Shown: positions 37,068 through 46,084 of the stretch, in pieces
Position numbering within the stretch: position 1 is the stretch's first letter
Layout: every line of letters starts with the position of its first letter
Source of the DNA: Luteibacter sp. dw_328
Lineage (GTDB): Bacteria; Pseudomonadota; Gammaproteobacteria; Xanthomonadales; Rhodanobacteraceae
Assembly: GCF_018449605.1 (NCBI RefSeq)
Contig: NZ_JAAVUW010000010.1
Coordinates: forward strand, 1-64,000
Reading direction: 5' to 3'
DNA length: 64,000 bases
The notes under the pieces: model-generated
Told to the model about the DNA's origin: nothing
Seen by the model: the letters and a program-made list of their open reading frames with translations, nothing else
Databases searched by the model: none
Made by a program: the position numbers and the translations under genes

Positions 37068-37879
37068 GTACCATCGCGCACATTTCGGATCCCCATTTCG
37101 GCACCGAGCGACCCGAGGTAGTGACCGCACTCGGTGAACTTCTCGTCTCGATGCGACCCGAACTCGTCATTCTCTCAGGCGACGTGACCCAGCGAGCGCG
37201 ACGCTCCCAGTTCGATGCCGCGAAACAATTCATCGACGGCTATGACCGGCCGACGCTGGTGATCCCTGGCAACCACGATGTGCCGCTGGTCAATGTGTTC
37301 GCCCGGTTGCTCTCGCCCTTCGCAGGGTACCGCCGCGTGTTTGGCGACAACCTGGAGCCAGCGTTCGCCAGCGACGACGTGCTGGCCATCGGCGTCAACA
37401 CGGTGCGGCCCCGCCGGCATAAGGACGGTGAGGTGTCGGACGCGCAGATCGATCGCGTCTGCGCGCGCTTGCGGCAGGCAACCGACGCACAGTTGCGCGT
37501 GGTCGTCACGCACCAACCCGTGCACGTCATCCGCGAGAAGGACGTCCGTAACCTGCTGATCAACCATGAGCGCGCCATCGCGGCCTGGGCCGCGGCGGGG
37601 GCGGATCTCGTTCTCGGCGGTCACATCCATCTGCCGTATGTGCGCCCCTTGAATACGCCGTCGCGCAAGCTGGCCAGCGAGCTATGGTCGGTGCAGGCGG
37701 GTACGGCCCTGTCGACGCGCATCCGTGAAGGCATAAGCAATTCGTTCAACGTGATCCGGCACGACGCATCCGGCGACCGCCAGGCATGCGTTGTCGAGCA
37801 GTGGGACTACAACGAGGCCAACGGGCGCTTCGACCCGGGTGGCAAGACGACCATCCCACTCGAACGCTACAGCGCCTAG
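37064..37879 (+). CDS. calcineurin-like metallophosphoesterase
   Basis: A 271-residue phosphoesterase with all metal motifs: SDPHFG at the N-terminus, LSGDVTQRA, GNHDVP, VVTHQPVH and LGGHIHLPY. It starts at ATGA overlapping the kinase stop, so the two are coupled. The substrate may be a lipid head group or cyclic nucleotide; the neighbours favour lipid metabolism, by inference. Its TAG stop overlaps the stop of the convergent SDR gene (shared CTAG, 37876-37879). Confidence 0.85.
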   Translation: MSTIAHISDPHFGTERPEVVTALGELLVSMRPELVILSGDVTQRARRSQFDAAKQFIDGYDRPTLVIPGNHDVPLVNVFARLLSPFAGYRRVFGDNLEPAFASDDVLAIGVNTVRPRRHKDGEVSDAQIDRVCARLRQATDAQLRVVVTHQPVHVIREKDVRNLLINHERAIAAWAAAGADLVLGGHIHLPYVRPLNTPSRKLASELWSVQAGTALSTRIREGISNSFNVIRHDASGDRQACVVEQWDYNEANGRFDPGGKTTIPLERYSA

Positions 37880-38682
37880 ACGTAGTGCATCTTGCGGGCG
37901 ACACCACCGTCCACGGTGAAATTCTCGCCAGTGATGAAGCCTGCCTGCGACGACAGCAAGAACACGGCAAGCGCCGCGATGTCCGGCGGCACACCTGCCC
38001 TACCCACCGGATGCTGTGCGTGGTCCGCCGCGGACAGCCTGGGCTTGCGCCGCGCCGACGGCTTCCTCCAGTCGTCCACGACGATCCATCCCGGATTGAT
38101 CGCATTGACGCGGACGGGACCCGCACTGATCGCGAGCGCGTGCGTGAACGCGACGATGCCGCCCTTGCTCGCCGCATAGGCTTCGCTATCGGGTTCGGAC
38201 TGGTGCGCACGCGACGAAGCGATGTTGACGATCGCTCCGTTGGATTTCTTCAACGAGGGCAATGCGTGCTTGCTGCACAAGAACGTGCCGCCAAGGTTGG
38301 TATCGATGCGGCGCTTCCATTCGGCCCAGTCGAGTTTTTCGACGGGCGCGGTGTGTGCGTTCGCGATGCCCGCATTATTGACGAGGCCGTCGATGCGTCC
38401 GAATCGGCGAAGCGCCGCCGCCACAAAGCGCTTGACGCTCGCTTCCTTCGCCACGTCGAGTACGAGAAAGGCCGCGCGATCGCCCGCGTCCCAGGCGTCC
38501 ATGCAGGCCTTGCCCGCTTCGGCGTCCAGGTCCCCGATGACGACGCGGCCACCGGCCTCCAGAACGCCTTCGGCGATTCCCCGACCGATTCCCTGCGCCC
38601 CGCCGGTCACGAGGACCACCTTGTCGGGCCATTCGCCGATAGGCGAGCACGGGACCGGCGCAACGTGTTTCGGTGTGGGCAT
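37876..38682 (-). CDS. short-chain dehydrogenase/reductase
   Basis: A 268-residue classical SDR: cofactor motif VTGGAQGIGRG, acidic residue after strand 2 (IGDLDAEAG, suggesting NAD), NNAG, catalytic Ser in IVNIASSRA and YAASKGG. The C-terminus has FITGENFTVDGG. Substrate unknown. It is convergent with the phosphoesterase gene and divergent from the Gfo/Idh gene, 92 bp away. Confidence 0.88.
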   Translation of the reverse strand: MPTPKHVAPVPCSPIGEWPDKVVLVTGGAQGIGRGIAEGVLEAGGRVVIGDLDAEAGKACMDAWDAGDRAAFLVLDVAKEASVKRFVAAALRRFGRIDGLVNNAGIANAHTAPVEKLDWAEWKRRIDTNLGGTFLCSKHALPSLKKSNGAIVNIASSRAHQSEPDSEAYAASKGGIVAFTHALAISAGPVRVNAINPGWIVVDDWRKPSARRKPRLSAADHAQHPVGRAGVPPDIAALAVFLLSSQAGFITGENFTVDGGVARKMHYV

Positions 38683-38774
38683 GGCGGCTCTCCTCCAACG
38701 AAGGGTTCGACTTTAAACGAAACGGTCAGGCGAGCCGCGCTAATCTTGGTGGCATATCCCGCCCAGGAGCGACC

Positions 38775-39806
38775 ATGCAACCGATCTCCACCGGCCTTAT
38801 CGGCTACGGCACGGCAGGCGCCTTCTTCCATGCGCCATTGATCGCCGCCGCCGACGGCCTCCGCCTGTCCGCTATCGGCAGCCGCCGCACCGACGAGATC
38901 CGCCGGGATTTCCCAGAGGCCGTGGCCTATGAGGACCCCCGGGCGCTGCTGGCCGATCCGTCCATTGACCTCGTCGTTATCGCCACCCCTAACGAGACCC
39001 ATGCGCCGCTGGCCCGCGCCGCACTGGAAGCGGGCAAACACGTCGTGGTCGACAAACCGTTCACGCTCAATGCGGCGGAAGCCGAGGCGCTTATCGGCCT
39101 CGCCGACCAGGTGGGGCGCAAGCTCTCGGTATTCCAGAACCGCCGCTGGGACAACGATTTCCTGACCGTGCGGCGCCTCGTCGACGACGGTCGGCTTGGC
39201 GAAGTCGTCTATTTCGAGGCGCATTTCGATCGCTTCCGGCCGGAGATCAAACAGGGCTGGCGCGAAACCGAGACGCCGGGCGCCGGATTGCTCTATGACC
39301 TGGGGGCGCACCTGATCGACCAGGCGCTGGTGCTCTTCGGCATGCCACAGGCCATCACAGCCGACGTGACACGCCAGCGCGCCGCGGCCAGGGCCGACGA
39401 TTACTTCCATCTGGTGCTCGACTACGGGCATCGCCGCGCGGTGCTTCACGCGTCTGTCCTGGTGCGCGATCCCGGGCCCCGCTACCTCGTGCACGGCGAC
39501 GGCGGCAGCTTCGTGAAATATGGCATCGACGGGCAGGAGGCCGCGCTGCGCGAGGGTCGGCGGCCCGGTGGTGAGGGCTGGGGTGGTGACGACCCGTTGC
39601 TGTTTGGCCGTTTCACGGATGCCGACGGCACGGCGACGGTGATCGATACCCTGCCGGGGCGCTACACCGCGTTCTACGACGGCGTGGCCACGGCGATCAG
39701 AGAGAACACGGCGATGCCGGTCGATGCGCACTCAGCGCGCGATGTGATCCGGGTGATCGAAGCCGCGCAGATCAGTGCGCGGGAGCGGCGTAGCGTTTCG
39801 CTGTGA
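38775..39806 (+). CDS. Gfo/Idh/MocA-family oxidoreductase
   Basis: A 343-residue NAD(P)-dependent sugar or inositol-type oxidoreductase. The Rossmann motif is GLIGYGTAGAFFHAPLI, the family Lys lies in VVDKPFTLN (usually EKP), and the C-terminal domain contains GAGLLYDLGAHLIDQAL with the catalytic His region. It resembles YdgJ/scyllo-inositol dehydrogenase-like members. ATG 38775 follows CAGGAG. The stop TGA lies inside a REP-like sequence that also contains the stop of convergent sseA. Confidence 0.87.
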   Translation: MQPISTGLIGYGTAGAFFHAPLIAAADGLRLSAIGSRRTDEIRRDFPEAVAYEDPRALLADPSIDLVVIATPNETHAPLARAALEAGKHVVVDKPFTLNAAEAEALIGLADQVGRKLSVFQNRRWDNDFLTVRRLVDDGRLGEVVYFEAHFDRFRPEIKQGWRETETPGAGLLYDLGAHLIDQALVLFGMPQAITADVTRQRAAARADDYFHLVLDYGHRRAVLHASVLVRDPGPRYLVHGDGGSFVKYGIDGQEAALREGRRPGGEGWGGDDPLLFGRFTDADGTATVIDTLPGRYTAFYDGVATAIRENTAMPVDAHSARDVIRVIEAAQISARERRSVSL

Positions 39807-39818
39807 ATCGGATCCTAC
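39797..39818. repeat. single REP-like unit spanning two convergent stop codons
   Basis: TTTCGCTGTGAATCGGATCC plus TAC is a variant of the local REP TTCGCCGATGAATCGGCTCC-TAC. It contains the TGA of the Gfo/Idh gene (plus strand, 39804-39806) and the TAG of sseA (minus strand, 39815-39817). Confidence 0.7.
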
Positions 39819-40678
39819 ACGGGGTCGCCCAGGGCAACCCCGCGCGACCGATCGCTCACCCACCCACTCCACGACGGCGCATAAAGTCGCGAGCCACAGA
39901 GCCCTGCGTATTCCATCGCCAGCAGGTTATGGCAAGCGGTCACGCCGGAACCGCACATGTGGACGACATCTTCCGCATCGTGCGCTCCAAGCAACGACCT
40001 GAACTCGCGTTGCAATTCCTCCGGCAAACGGAAGCGCCCATGCGCATCCAGGTTGTCCGCGAACGGATGATTCCTCGCACCCGGTACGTGCCCTGCGACC
40101 GGGTCCAGCGGCTCGACATCGCCGCGATATCGCGGCGCGGCACGCGCGTCGAGCAGCAGGAAGCGGCCGCTGGCGACACCTTCAGCCAGTTCGTCGGCAC
40201 CGACGGTGCCCGCTTCGTCGAACGCCACGTGGACGGAGGTCGTCCCACGCTGAACGACCGCGTCGTCGACGGACGCCCCGGCGTCGAGCCACCCCGCCCA
40301 GCCGCCGTCGAGCACAGCGACGTTGTCGATGCCCGCCAGTCGGGCAAGCCACCAGAATCGCGCCGCTGCAAGCGCACCGCCGGCTGCGTCATAGGCGACG
40401 ACCTGCAGGTCTGGCCGCCAGCCAGCGCGCGATAGCCACGCCGCGAACGACGACGCCTCGGGCAACGGATGCCGACCGCGTCCGGCAGATGGCGTCGCCA
40501 TATCCGCAAGATCGCGGTCGAGGTCGGCCCGCACGGCGCCGACGATGTGGCCGGCGGCGTAATCGCGATCGCCCTTGCCCGCATCCGCGAGATCGAAGCG
40601 GCAGTCGACGAAGAGCACGTCGTCCGCGGAAACATGGGCGGCGGTTGCCGCGTCGATCAGCGTGCGTGAAATCAACAT
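39815..40678 (-). CDS. sseA: thiosulfate/3-mercaptopyruvate sulfurtransferase
   Basis: A 287-residue tandem rhodanese. The first domain is inactive-type (VLFVDCRFDLADAGKG, DLDRDLADM), and the second carries the active-site loop CGSGVTACHNLLAM. CGSG(V/I)TA is the mercaptopyruvate-sulfurtransferase type loop. It transfers sulfane sulfur to cyanide or thiols. The start at 40678 overlaps the end of the NUDIX gene by 7 bp. The last codons and TAG lie in a REP-like unit. Confidence 0.88.
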   Translation of the reverse strand: MLISRTLIDAATAAHVSADDVLFVDCRFDLADAGKGDRDYAAGHIVGAVRADLDRDLADMATPSAGRGRHPLPEASSFAAWLSRAGWRPDLQVVAYDAAGGALAAARFWWLARLAGIDNVAVLDGGWAGWLDAGASVDDAVVQRGTTSVHVAFDEAGTVGADELAEGVASGRFLLLDARAAPRYRGDVEPLDPVAGHVPGARNHPFADNLDAHGRFRLPEELQREFRSLLGAHDAEDVVHMCGSGVTACHNLLAMEYAGLCGSRLYAPSWSGWVSDRSRGVALGDPV

Positions 40679-41277
40679 GGATGACCCATCCGCTTCAGGA
40701 GGTTGTAAAGGATCGCCGCGGTGACACCCCATATGCGGTAACCCGCATGGAGGAACTCGACCATCTCCCGCCGGTGGCCGCGAAAATCCATCGTATACCG
40801 GCGCAGGTTGGCAGGCTCGAGGAAGAAGGCAAACGGCACTTCGAAGACTTCCGCTACCTCACCCGGATCGGGTTTCAGCGCCGCGTTCGCCGCAATGCGT
40901 GCCACCACGGGCGTCACCGAATAACCGCTGATCGTCTCGAACGCTTCGAGGAAACCGAGCGGCGTGACCATGCTGGCATCGAGGCCGATTTCCTCCTCGC
41001 TTTCGCGAAGCGCCGTGGCCACGACATCCACGTCGTCGGGTTCGACACGGCCGCCGGGGAAGGCGACCTGCCCCGCATGCTGCTGCAGGGTGTCCGTGCG
41101 CACTGTGAGCACGACGCGCTGCTCGCGATCGTCACGGATACCAATAAGCACCGCCGCGGGGCGACGCGGGGCGGCGCCGATCAACTCGGCCATATCCTCG
41201 TGGTTCCAGCCACGCGGACCGGGAGGCGCCTCCAGGGGAAGCAGCGCGCCACGTAACTTCGCGAGCAGGTCGTCCAT
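40672..41277 (-). CDS. nudL: NUDIX CoA pyrophosphatase (NudL-type)
   Basis: A 201-residue hydrolase with a full Nudix box, GGRVEPDDVDVVATALRESE followed by EEIGL (GX5EX7REUXEEXGU), preceded by QQHAGQVAFPGG. The LLTVRTDTLQ-like lead and the UPF0035-type QHxGQxxFPGG match CoA-pyrophosphatases that cleave CoA to 4'-phosphopantetheine and 3',5'-ADP. ATG overlaps the upstream DUF1289 stop (TGATG), and its stop overlaps sseA. Confidence 0.87.
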   Translation of the reverse strand: MDDLLAKLRGALLPLEAPPGPRGWNHEDMAELIGAAPRRPAAVLIGIRDDREQRVVLTVRTDTLQQHAGQVAFPGGRVEPDDVDVVATALRESEEEIGLDASMVTPLGFLEAFETISGYSVTPVVARIAANAALKPDPGEVAEVFEVPFAFFLEPANLRRYTMDFRGHRREMVEFLHAGYRIWGVTAAILYNLLKRMGHPC

Positions 41278-41474
41278 CAGCGCGCCTGCCGGTGCGGCAG
41301 CACCTCGTCCATGATCCAGAGCTTCTGCACATCGTCCATCGTGGACCAGCGGGCGATCTCGTCACCCGTGCGCAGGCAGCCCTCGCACAGCCCGCGCGTG
41401 TCGAGTCGACACACGCCGGTGCAAGGCGTCAGGGGTAGCGTTGACGAGGGGACGATGGCCATACCGTCGGCCAT
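41277..41474 (-). CDS. DUF1289 cysteine-rich small protein
   Basis: A 65-residue protein with the four-cysteine DUF1289 pattern CTGVCRLDTRGLCEGCLRTG, followed by the conserved EIARW. The cysteines suggest a metal or Fe-S site; the function is unknown. It is first in the DUF1289-nudL-sseA overlap chain. An internal Met5 is a possible alternative start. Confidence 0.82.
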   Translation of the reverse strand: MADGMAIVPSSTLPLTPCTGVCRLDTRGLCEGCLRTGDEIARWSTMDDVQKLWIMDEVLPHRQAR

Positions 41475-41492
41475 TCTAGCGCCCCGGCCCGG

Positions 41493-42206
41493 TTACTGCT
41501 GGATGTCGACCAGTTCGATGTCGAAGACCAGGGCTTCGTTCGGCCCGATACGCGGCAATTCGCCCCGCTCGCCATAAGCCAGGGCCGGCGGGATCACCAC
41601 CTTCCATTTGTCGCCCACGTGCATGCGCGGGATCACGTCCTGCCAACCGGCGATGACGCGATTCACCGTGAAGGTGACCGGCTTGCCGTGGGCGTAGGAG
41701 CTGTCGAACTCGGTACCGTCGATCAGCGCGCCGCGGTAGTTCACCACCACCGTGCTGGTCATCTGCGCCTGCGCGCCGCGGCCCTTGGTGAGCACCGCGT
41801 ACTGAATACCCGAGGGCAAGGTCACTACGCCGGGACGCGTGCGGTTGTGGGCAAGGAAGTCGGCACTTCGCTGGGCGTTCGCCGTGGCCACACGACGGAA
41901 CTCGACGACGGAGTCGCGCTGCACCTTCGCATCGAAGTTGACCAACTGCTGCTGCATGGTGTCGATCGGTACGCCGGGGGCGCGCTTGGCATAACCATCC
42001 TGCAAAGCCTTCACCAGTACGGAAATGTCGACATCGGGCTGCGCGCTGTTCGCGAACTGGGTGCCAATCTGGTAGCCGATCGCATAGGACAGCTTGGTCT
42101 TGTCGATCGCCGGCGCCCCGGATGCCGGAGCGGTCGGGGCCGACTGTGCAAGCGCCGCGCCACTGAGCAGTGACAGCGCGATGACCAGGAAACGCAAGGG
42201 TGACAT
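41493..42206 (-). CDS. FKBP-type peptidyl-prolyl cis-trans isomerase
   Basis: A 237-residue secreted PPIase: signal peptide MSPLRFLVIALSLLSGAALA, an N-terminal FKBP dimerisation domain (KLSYAIGYQIGTQF), and a C-terminal FKBP domain with VVVNYRGALIDGTEFDSSYA, VIAGWQDVIPRM and PPALAYGERG. It resembles FkpA/Mip and should act on proteins in the periplasm. The start at 42206 has GGAGAACGGG upstream. Confidence 0.9.
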   Translation of the reverse strand: MSPLRFLVIALSLLSGAALAQSAPTAPASGAPAIDKTKLSYAIGYQIGTQFANSAQPDVDISVLVKALQDGYAKRAPGVPIDTMQQQLVNFDAKVQRDSVVEFRRVATANAQRSADFLAHNRTRPGVVTLPSGIQYAVLTKGRGAQAQMTSTVVVNYRGALIDGTEFDSSYAHGKPVTFTVNRVIAGWQDVIPRMHVGDKWKVVIPPALAYGERGELPRIGPNEALVFDIELVDIQQ

Positions 42207-42351
42207 CCCGTTCTCCGTGAATCCGGAACTTTGAGCGTGCGTGGAGGATAGTCCATCGGCCACGAGGCCGCCCGTTCGCCATCAGACGCCGCCGGAAGCC
42301 AAAGGTTCCCCTGCTAACATTTGCTTCCTCATCCCCTCGCCAGGAACCGCC

Positions 42352-43134
42352 ATGGCCTTCCGTCATGTGACCACCGCGAACCGCGCTGCCGTCCGCACCA
42401 TCACCGTCAACCGCCCCGACAAGCTCAATGCGCTCAATCAGGAAACCATTGCCGAGCTGACCCTGGCGTTTCGCCAGGCCGCCCAGGACGATGCCGTCCG
42501 CGTCGTTATCCTCGCCGGTGCCGGCGAGAAGGCCTTCGTGGCCGGTGCGGACATCTCGGAGATGACGGGGTGGGCACCGGTGAAGGCCCAGGCGGCATCA
42601 CGCGCCGGACAGGACCTGATGCTGACCATCGAGCGCCTCGGCAAGCCGGTGATCGGGAAGATCCAGGGCTATGCCCTCGGCGGTGGCATGGAACTGGCCA
42701 TGGCCTGTCACATCCGCGTGGCCAGCGAGAAAGCACGCTTCGGGCAACCCGAGATCGGCCTCGGGCTCATCCCGGGTTTCGGTGGCACGCAACGCCTCAC
42801 CCGCCTCGCCGGGCGCGGTGCGGCACTGGAACTCTGCCTGCTCGGTCAACCCATCGACGCCGCACGGGCCGAGCGGCTGGGCATCGTGGCCCGCGTGGTG
42901 CCCTCCGAGGAACTCGAAGCGACCGTGGATGCCATGGCCGACCAGCTGGCGGCGGCCGCACCGCTGGCGCTCAAGGGCATTCTCGAGGCCGTGATCGAAG
43001 GCGCCGAATGCGCGATCGACCAAGGCCTGGCGTTCGAGACCCAGGGCTTCGCGATCGCGTTTTCCACCGAAGACATGCGTGAAGGGACGAGCGCGTTTCT
43101 GGAACGCCGGAAGCCGTCGTTCAAAGGGGCCTGA
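42352..43134 (+). CDS. enoyl-CoA hydratase
   Basis: A 260-residue crotonase. The oxyanion-hole segments are AFVAGADISEMTG and GYALGGGMELAMACHIRVAS, and the two catalytic glutamates sit in GGGMELA and GQPEIGLGLIPGFGGTQRL. Hydrates 2-trans-enoyl-CoA in beta-oxidation or related routes; FabM/PaaF-like paralogues cannot be told apart here. ATG 42352 follows CAGGAA. It stands alone, and a REP hairpin follows its stop within 8 bp. Confidence 0.88.
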   Translation: MAFRHVTTANRAAVRTITVNRPDKLNALNQETIAELTLAFRQAAQDDAVRVVILAGAGEKAFVAGADISEMTGWAPVKAQAASRAGQDLMLTIERLGKPVIGKIQGYALGGGMELAMACHIRVASEKARFGQPEIGLGLIPGFGGTQRLTRLAGRGAALELCLLGQPIDAARAERLGIVARVVPSEELEATVDAMADQLAAAAPLALKGILEAVIEGAECAIDQGLAFETQGFAIAFSTEDMREGTSAFLERRKPSFKGA

Positions 43135-43141
43135 GGTAAAG

Positions 43142-43216
43142 GCATCGCCGCTGAAGCGGCTCCTACCGAGCAGGTTGACGGGACCTGCTGGGTAGGAGCC
43201 GATTCATCGGCGATGC
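43142..43216. repeat. inverted REP pair (BIME-like)
   Basis: GCATCGCCGCTGAAGCGGCT...CCTACC and GGTAGGAGCC...CGGCGATGC face each other across a 23-bp spacer containing AGCAGGTtgacgggACCTGCT. It lies between convergent genes, so it could act as a two-way transcript end. Confidence 0.85.
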
Positions 43217-43232
43217 TCCTGGCCAGCAAAAC

Positions 43233-44123
43233 TCACCCATGCCCGCCGGCGTACTTCTTTTCGCCGGCGGTCACGCGGACGTCGAGCCGGTTCTCCGGCG
43301 GAGCCAACGGACAGGTCGCATACGGCGTGAAAGCGCAGGGCGGATTGCGGGCCTCGTTGAAATCGAGGACCAGCTTGCCGTCCTTCGCCAGCGCGGTGTC
43401 CAGAAAACGCGCTGCGCCGTAGGTCTCCTTGCCACTGGTGCGGTCGGCGAAAACGAAGAACAGCGAATCCGGTTCTTCCTGTATCGGATACAGCTCGAAG
43501 GTATGACCGTCGCGGACGAAGACGGCCTTGCCCGGCACCTTCTCCTTGTCGATACCTCCGAGCACGTTGCCGATTTCCAGCTCGTGCGGCGGATCGAAAG
43601 GCACCCAGTCGGCGACCACGCGCCACGACGGGTCGATCGGGAAATAGTCGAGACCGACGAAGTGAGCCCGTGAGTCGGCGTTCTCATCCTTCACGCGCAA
43701 GGCCTTCTTACCCTCGCGAGCGATGACGAAGAAATTCGCCGAGCCGAAGCGCACTTCCGTGGCCTTGCGGCCGGTGCCGCCATCGTCGACCAGGGTGGCG
43801 CGCTGCACGTCGCGACCGTCGACGAGGGCACCACTGCCCTTGGCCAGCTCAAGCGTGGCCGATCCGGCTTCGTCGAGCGTGATCGTGCCGAGATGCGCCG
43901 GACCCGCCTTCAGGACGATGTCGTTGTCCGTGGCGCTGCCGATGCGATTGACGCCGGGCTGCAGCCATTCGAGGCCGATGAGGCTGAGCCAGCCATCCGG
44001 CGCCTTCAATGTCTGCAGGCGTTCGGCGCGAACCTTCTCCACGGAGGCGGCGTAATCGTCACCGGCCACGGCACTACCCGTTGTCACGGCGATCACGGAG
44101 GCAAAGGCGAGCGAGCGGATCAT
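43233..44123 (-). CDS. DUF1684 secreted protein
   Basis: A 296-residue protein with signal peptide (ending AVAGDD) and the DUF1684 body: RLQTLKAPDGWLSLIGLEWL, GSATDNDIVLKAGPAHLG, FVGLDYFPIDPSWRVVADW, LFFVFADRTSGKETYGAARF and FNEARNPPCAFTPYATCPLA. The last is the family signature N-PPCA(F)TPYATCPLPP. The function is unknown. It is the last gene on the minus strand after mutL and runs towards a REP pair. Confidence 0.85.
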   Translation of the reverse strand: MIRSLAFASVIAVTTGSAVAGDDYAASVEKVRAERLQTLKAPDGWLSLIGLEWLQPGVNRIGSATDNDIVLKAGPAHLGTITLDEAGSATLELAKGSGALVDGRDVQRATLVDDGGTGRKATEVRFGSANFFVIAREGKKALRVKDENADSRAHFVGLDYFPIDPSWRVVADWVPFDPPHELEIGNVLGGIDKEKVPGKAVFVRDGHTFELYPIQEEPDSLFFVFADRTSGKETYGAARFLDTALAKDGKLVLDFNEARNPPCAFTPYATCPLAPPENRLDVRVTAGEKKYAGGHG

Positions 44124-44166
44124 GGCGATACCTCGTTTGGACGTCTATCCGTCCAGCATAGCGCCA

Positions 44167-46014
44167 TCAGCGCCCGCGAAGGAACAACCGATCCAGCTCG
44201 CCCAGGGATAACTGTACCCAGGTAGGCCGACCGTGGTTGCATTGTCCCGACCGCTCGGTGGCCTCCATTTCGCGCAGCAATGCGTTCATTTCAGGAATAC
44301 CCAGGCGTCGACCGGCGCGCACCGAGCCGTGGCAGGCCATGGTCGAGAGGAGTTCGTTTTCCAGCTCCTCGAGGCGCCGGGAGCTGCCGTGCTGGGACAG
44401 TTCGGCGAGCACGTCGCGCGTCAGCTGGGCCACGTCGGCGCCTTCGAGAAGCGACGGAATACGGCGCACGACGACGCCGGACGGCCCACTACGCGAGAGC
44501 TCCAGGCCCCACTCCGCCAGTGCATCCGCGTGCTCTTCCGCCGCGGCGGCTTCGCGTGCGCTCACGGCGATGGACAAGGGCACGAGCATCAGCTGTGAAC
44601 GCAGGTTCGCGGTGACGCGGCCGTTCTTGAGCTTCTCGTAGGTGATCCGCTCGTGTGCCGCGTGCATGTCCACCAGTATCAAGCCGTGTTCATTTTCGGC
44701 GAGCACGTAGATGCTTTTCAGTTGGGCAATCGCATAGCCAAGCGGTGGCACGTCGCTGCCGGCGTCGGGCTCGTTGCCGGCCAGCGGCGACCCGGCCGCG
44801 AACGACGGGCGCGACACAGAAGACGACCCGAACAGCGTCGCGTAGTCGGCCAGCGGCTCGTCACGCACGCCGAGGCTAAGCCGCGACTGGCTGGCCGACT
44901 GCGGCCATGCCGGCATGGCCGGCGACATGGGTGAAACCGCGACCGGATAAGCGCTACCGGCAGTGCCGTGAGCGGTCGGATACGTGGATTCCATCACGGG
45001 CGCAGATGCACCGGCCCGGGTCTGCGCCAGCGCTTCGTGCAAGGTGCGGAACAGGAAGTCGTGGATCAGGCGCTGTTCGCGAAAACGCACTTCGCTCTTC
45101 GCCGGATGCACGTTCACGTCGACGCCCGTGGGGTCCAGCTGCAGGAACAACACGAACACGGGATGGCGGCCATGGAACAGCACGTCCGAATACGCCTGGC
45201 GAACCGCATGGGCGACGATGCGGTCGCGCACCAGCCGACCATTGACGTAAAAGTACTGTTGGTCGGCCTGCGAACGCGATGCGGTCGGCAAACCCACCCA
45301 GCCCGAGAGCCGCAAGCCGGCAGCCTCGTGCTCGACCCGCAGGGACTGGCCGGGAAATTCGGGACCAAGCACCTCGGCGACGCGCGCGAGCGCGGCGTTC
45401 TCGTCGCGCGCGGGCTTGAGCAGGCGCACCGGCTTGCCGTTGTGGGTAAGGCGGATATCGACGCCTTCGCGGGCCAGCGCCAGCGACTTCAGCAAGTCGT
45501 CGATATGCGCGAACTCGGTGCGCTCCGCACGGAGGAACTTGCGGCGCGCCGGCACGTTGTAGAAAAGGTCGCGTACCTCGATGGTGGTGCCGGGCGGATG
45601 CTGTGCGGGGCGCGCATCCTGCAGCCGACCACCGTCGACTTCGATGCGCCACGCGGCGTCCTGGCCCTCATGCCTGGAGGTCAGGGAGAAGCGTGCCACC
45701 GAAGAGACCGACGCGAGTGCTTCGCCGCGAAAACCCATGCTTGCCACGCGTTCGAGGTCATCGAAGCTGCCGATCTTGCTTGTGGCGTGCGATGCCACGG
45801 CCAGCGCGAGTTCGTCGCGCGGGATGCCACCGCCATCGTCGCGTACGCGAATGAGCCGGGTGCCGCCCTGCTCGATGTCCACCTCGATGCGGCGGGCTCC
45901 GGCATCGATGCTGTTCTCGACGAGCTCTTTCACCACGGAGGCGGGACGCTCGATCACTTCGCCGGCGGCGATCTGGTTGATCAGCTCGGGCGGAAGGGGA
46001 CGGATGCTGGGCAT
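44167..46014 (-). CDS. mutL: DNA mismatch repair protein MutL, endonuclease type
   Basis: A 615-residue mismatch-repair ATPase. The GHKL motifs are [14 protein letters not shown] and [13 protein letters not shown]. The C-terminal domain carries metal-dependent nicking motifs absent from E. coli Mut[13 protein letters not shown] (fits DQHA-x2-E-x4-E with Gln to Met), ACHGSVRAG and CNHGRPT. So strand incision may be done by MutL itself rather than a MutH. ATG 46014 starts [20 protein letters not shown]. It lies downstream of amiC and tsaE on the same strand. Confidence 0.95.
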   Translation of the reverse strand: MPSIRPLPPELINQIAAGEVIERPASVVKELVENSIDAGARRIEVDIEQGGTRLIRVRDDGGGIPRDELALAVASHATSKIGSFDDLERVASMGFRGEALASVSSVARFSLTSRHEGQDAAWRIEVDGGRLQDARPAQHPPGTTIEVRDLFYNVPARRKFLRAERTEFAHIDDLLKSLALAREGVDIRLTHNGKPVRLLKPARDENAALARVAEVLGPEFPGQSLRVEHEAAGLRLSGWVGLPTASRSQADQQYFYVNGRLVRDRIVAHAVRQAYSDVLFHGRHPVFVLFLQLDPTGVDVNVHPAKSEVRFREQRLIHDFLFRTLHEALAQTRAGASAPVMESTYPTAHGTAGSAYPVAVSPMSPAMPAWPQSASQSRLSLGVRDEPLADYATLFGSSSVSRPSFAAGSPLAGNEPDAGSDVPPLGYAIAQLKSIYVLAENEHGLILVDMHAAHERITYEKLKNGRVTANLRSQLMLVPLSIAVSAREAAAAEEHADALAEWGLELSRSGPSGVVVRRIPSLLEGADVAQLTRDVLAELSQHGSSRRLEELENELLSTMACHGSVRAGRRLGIPEMNALLREMEATERSGQCNHGRPTWVQLSLGELDRLFLRGR

Positions 46015-46084
46015 GGGCGGTGCGACCTGACGTGCTTTCAGGCTGAAAGGATAGCCCAAGGTCCCGCGGACTGCCGAACCACGA

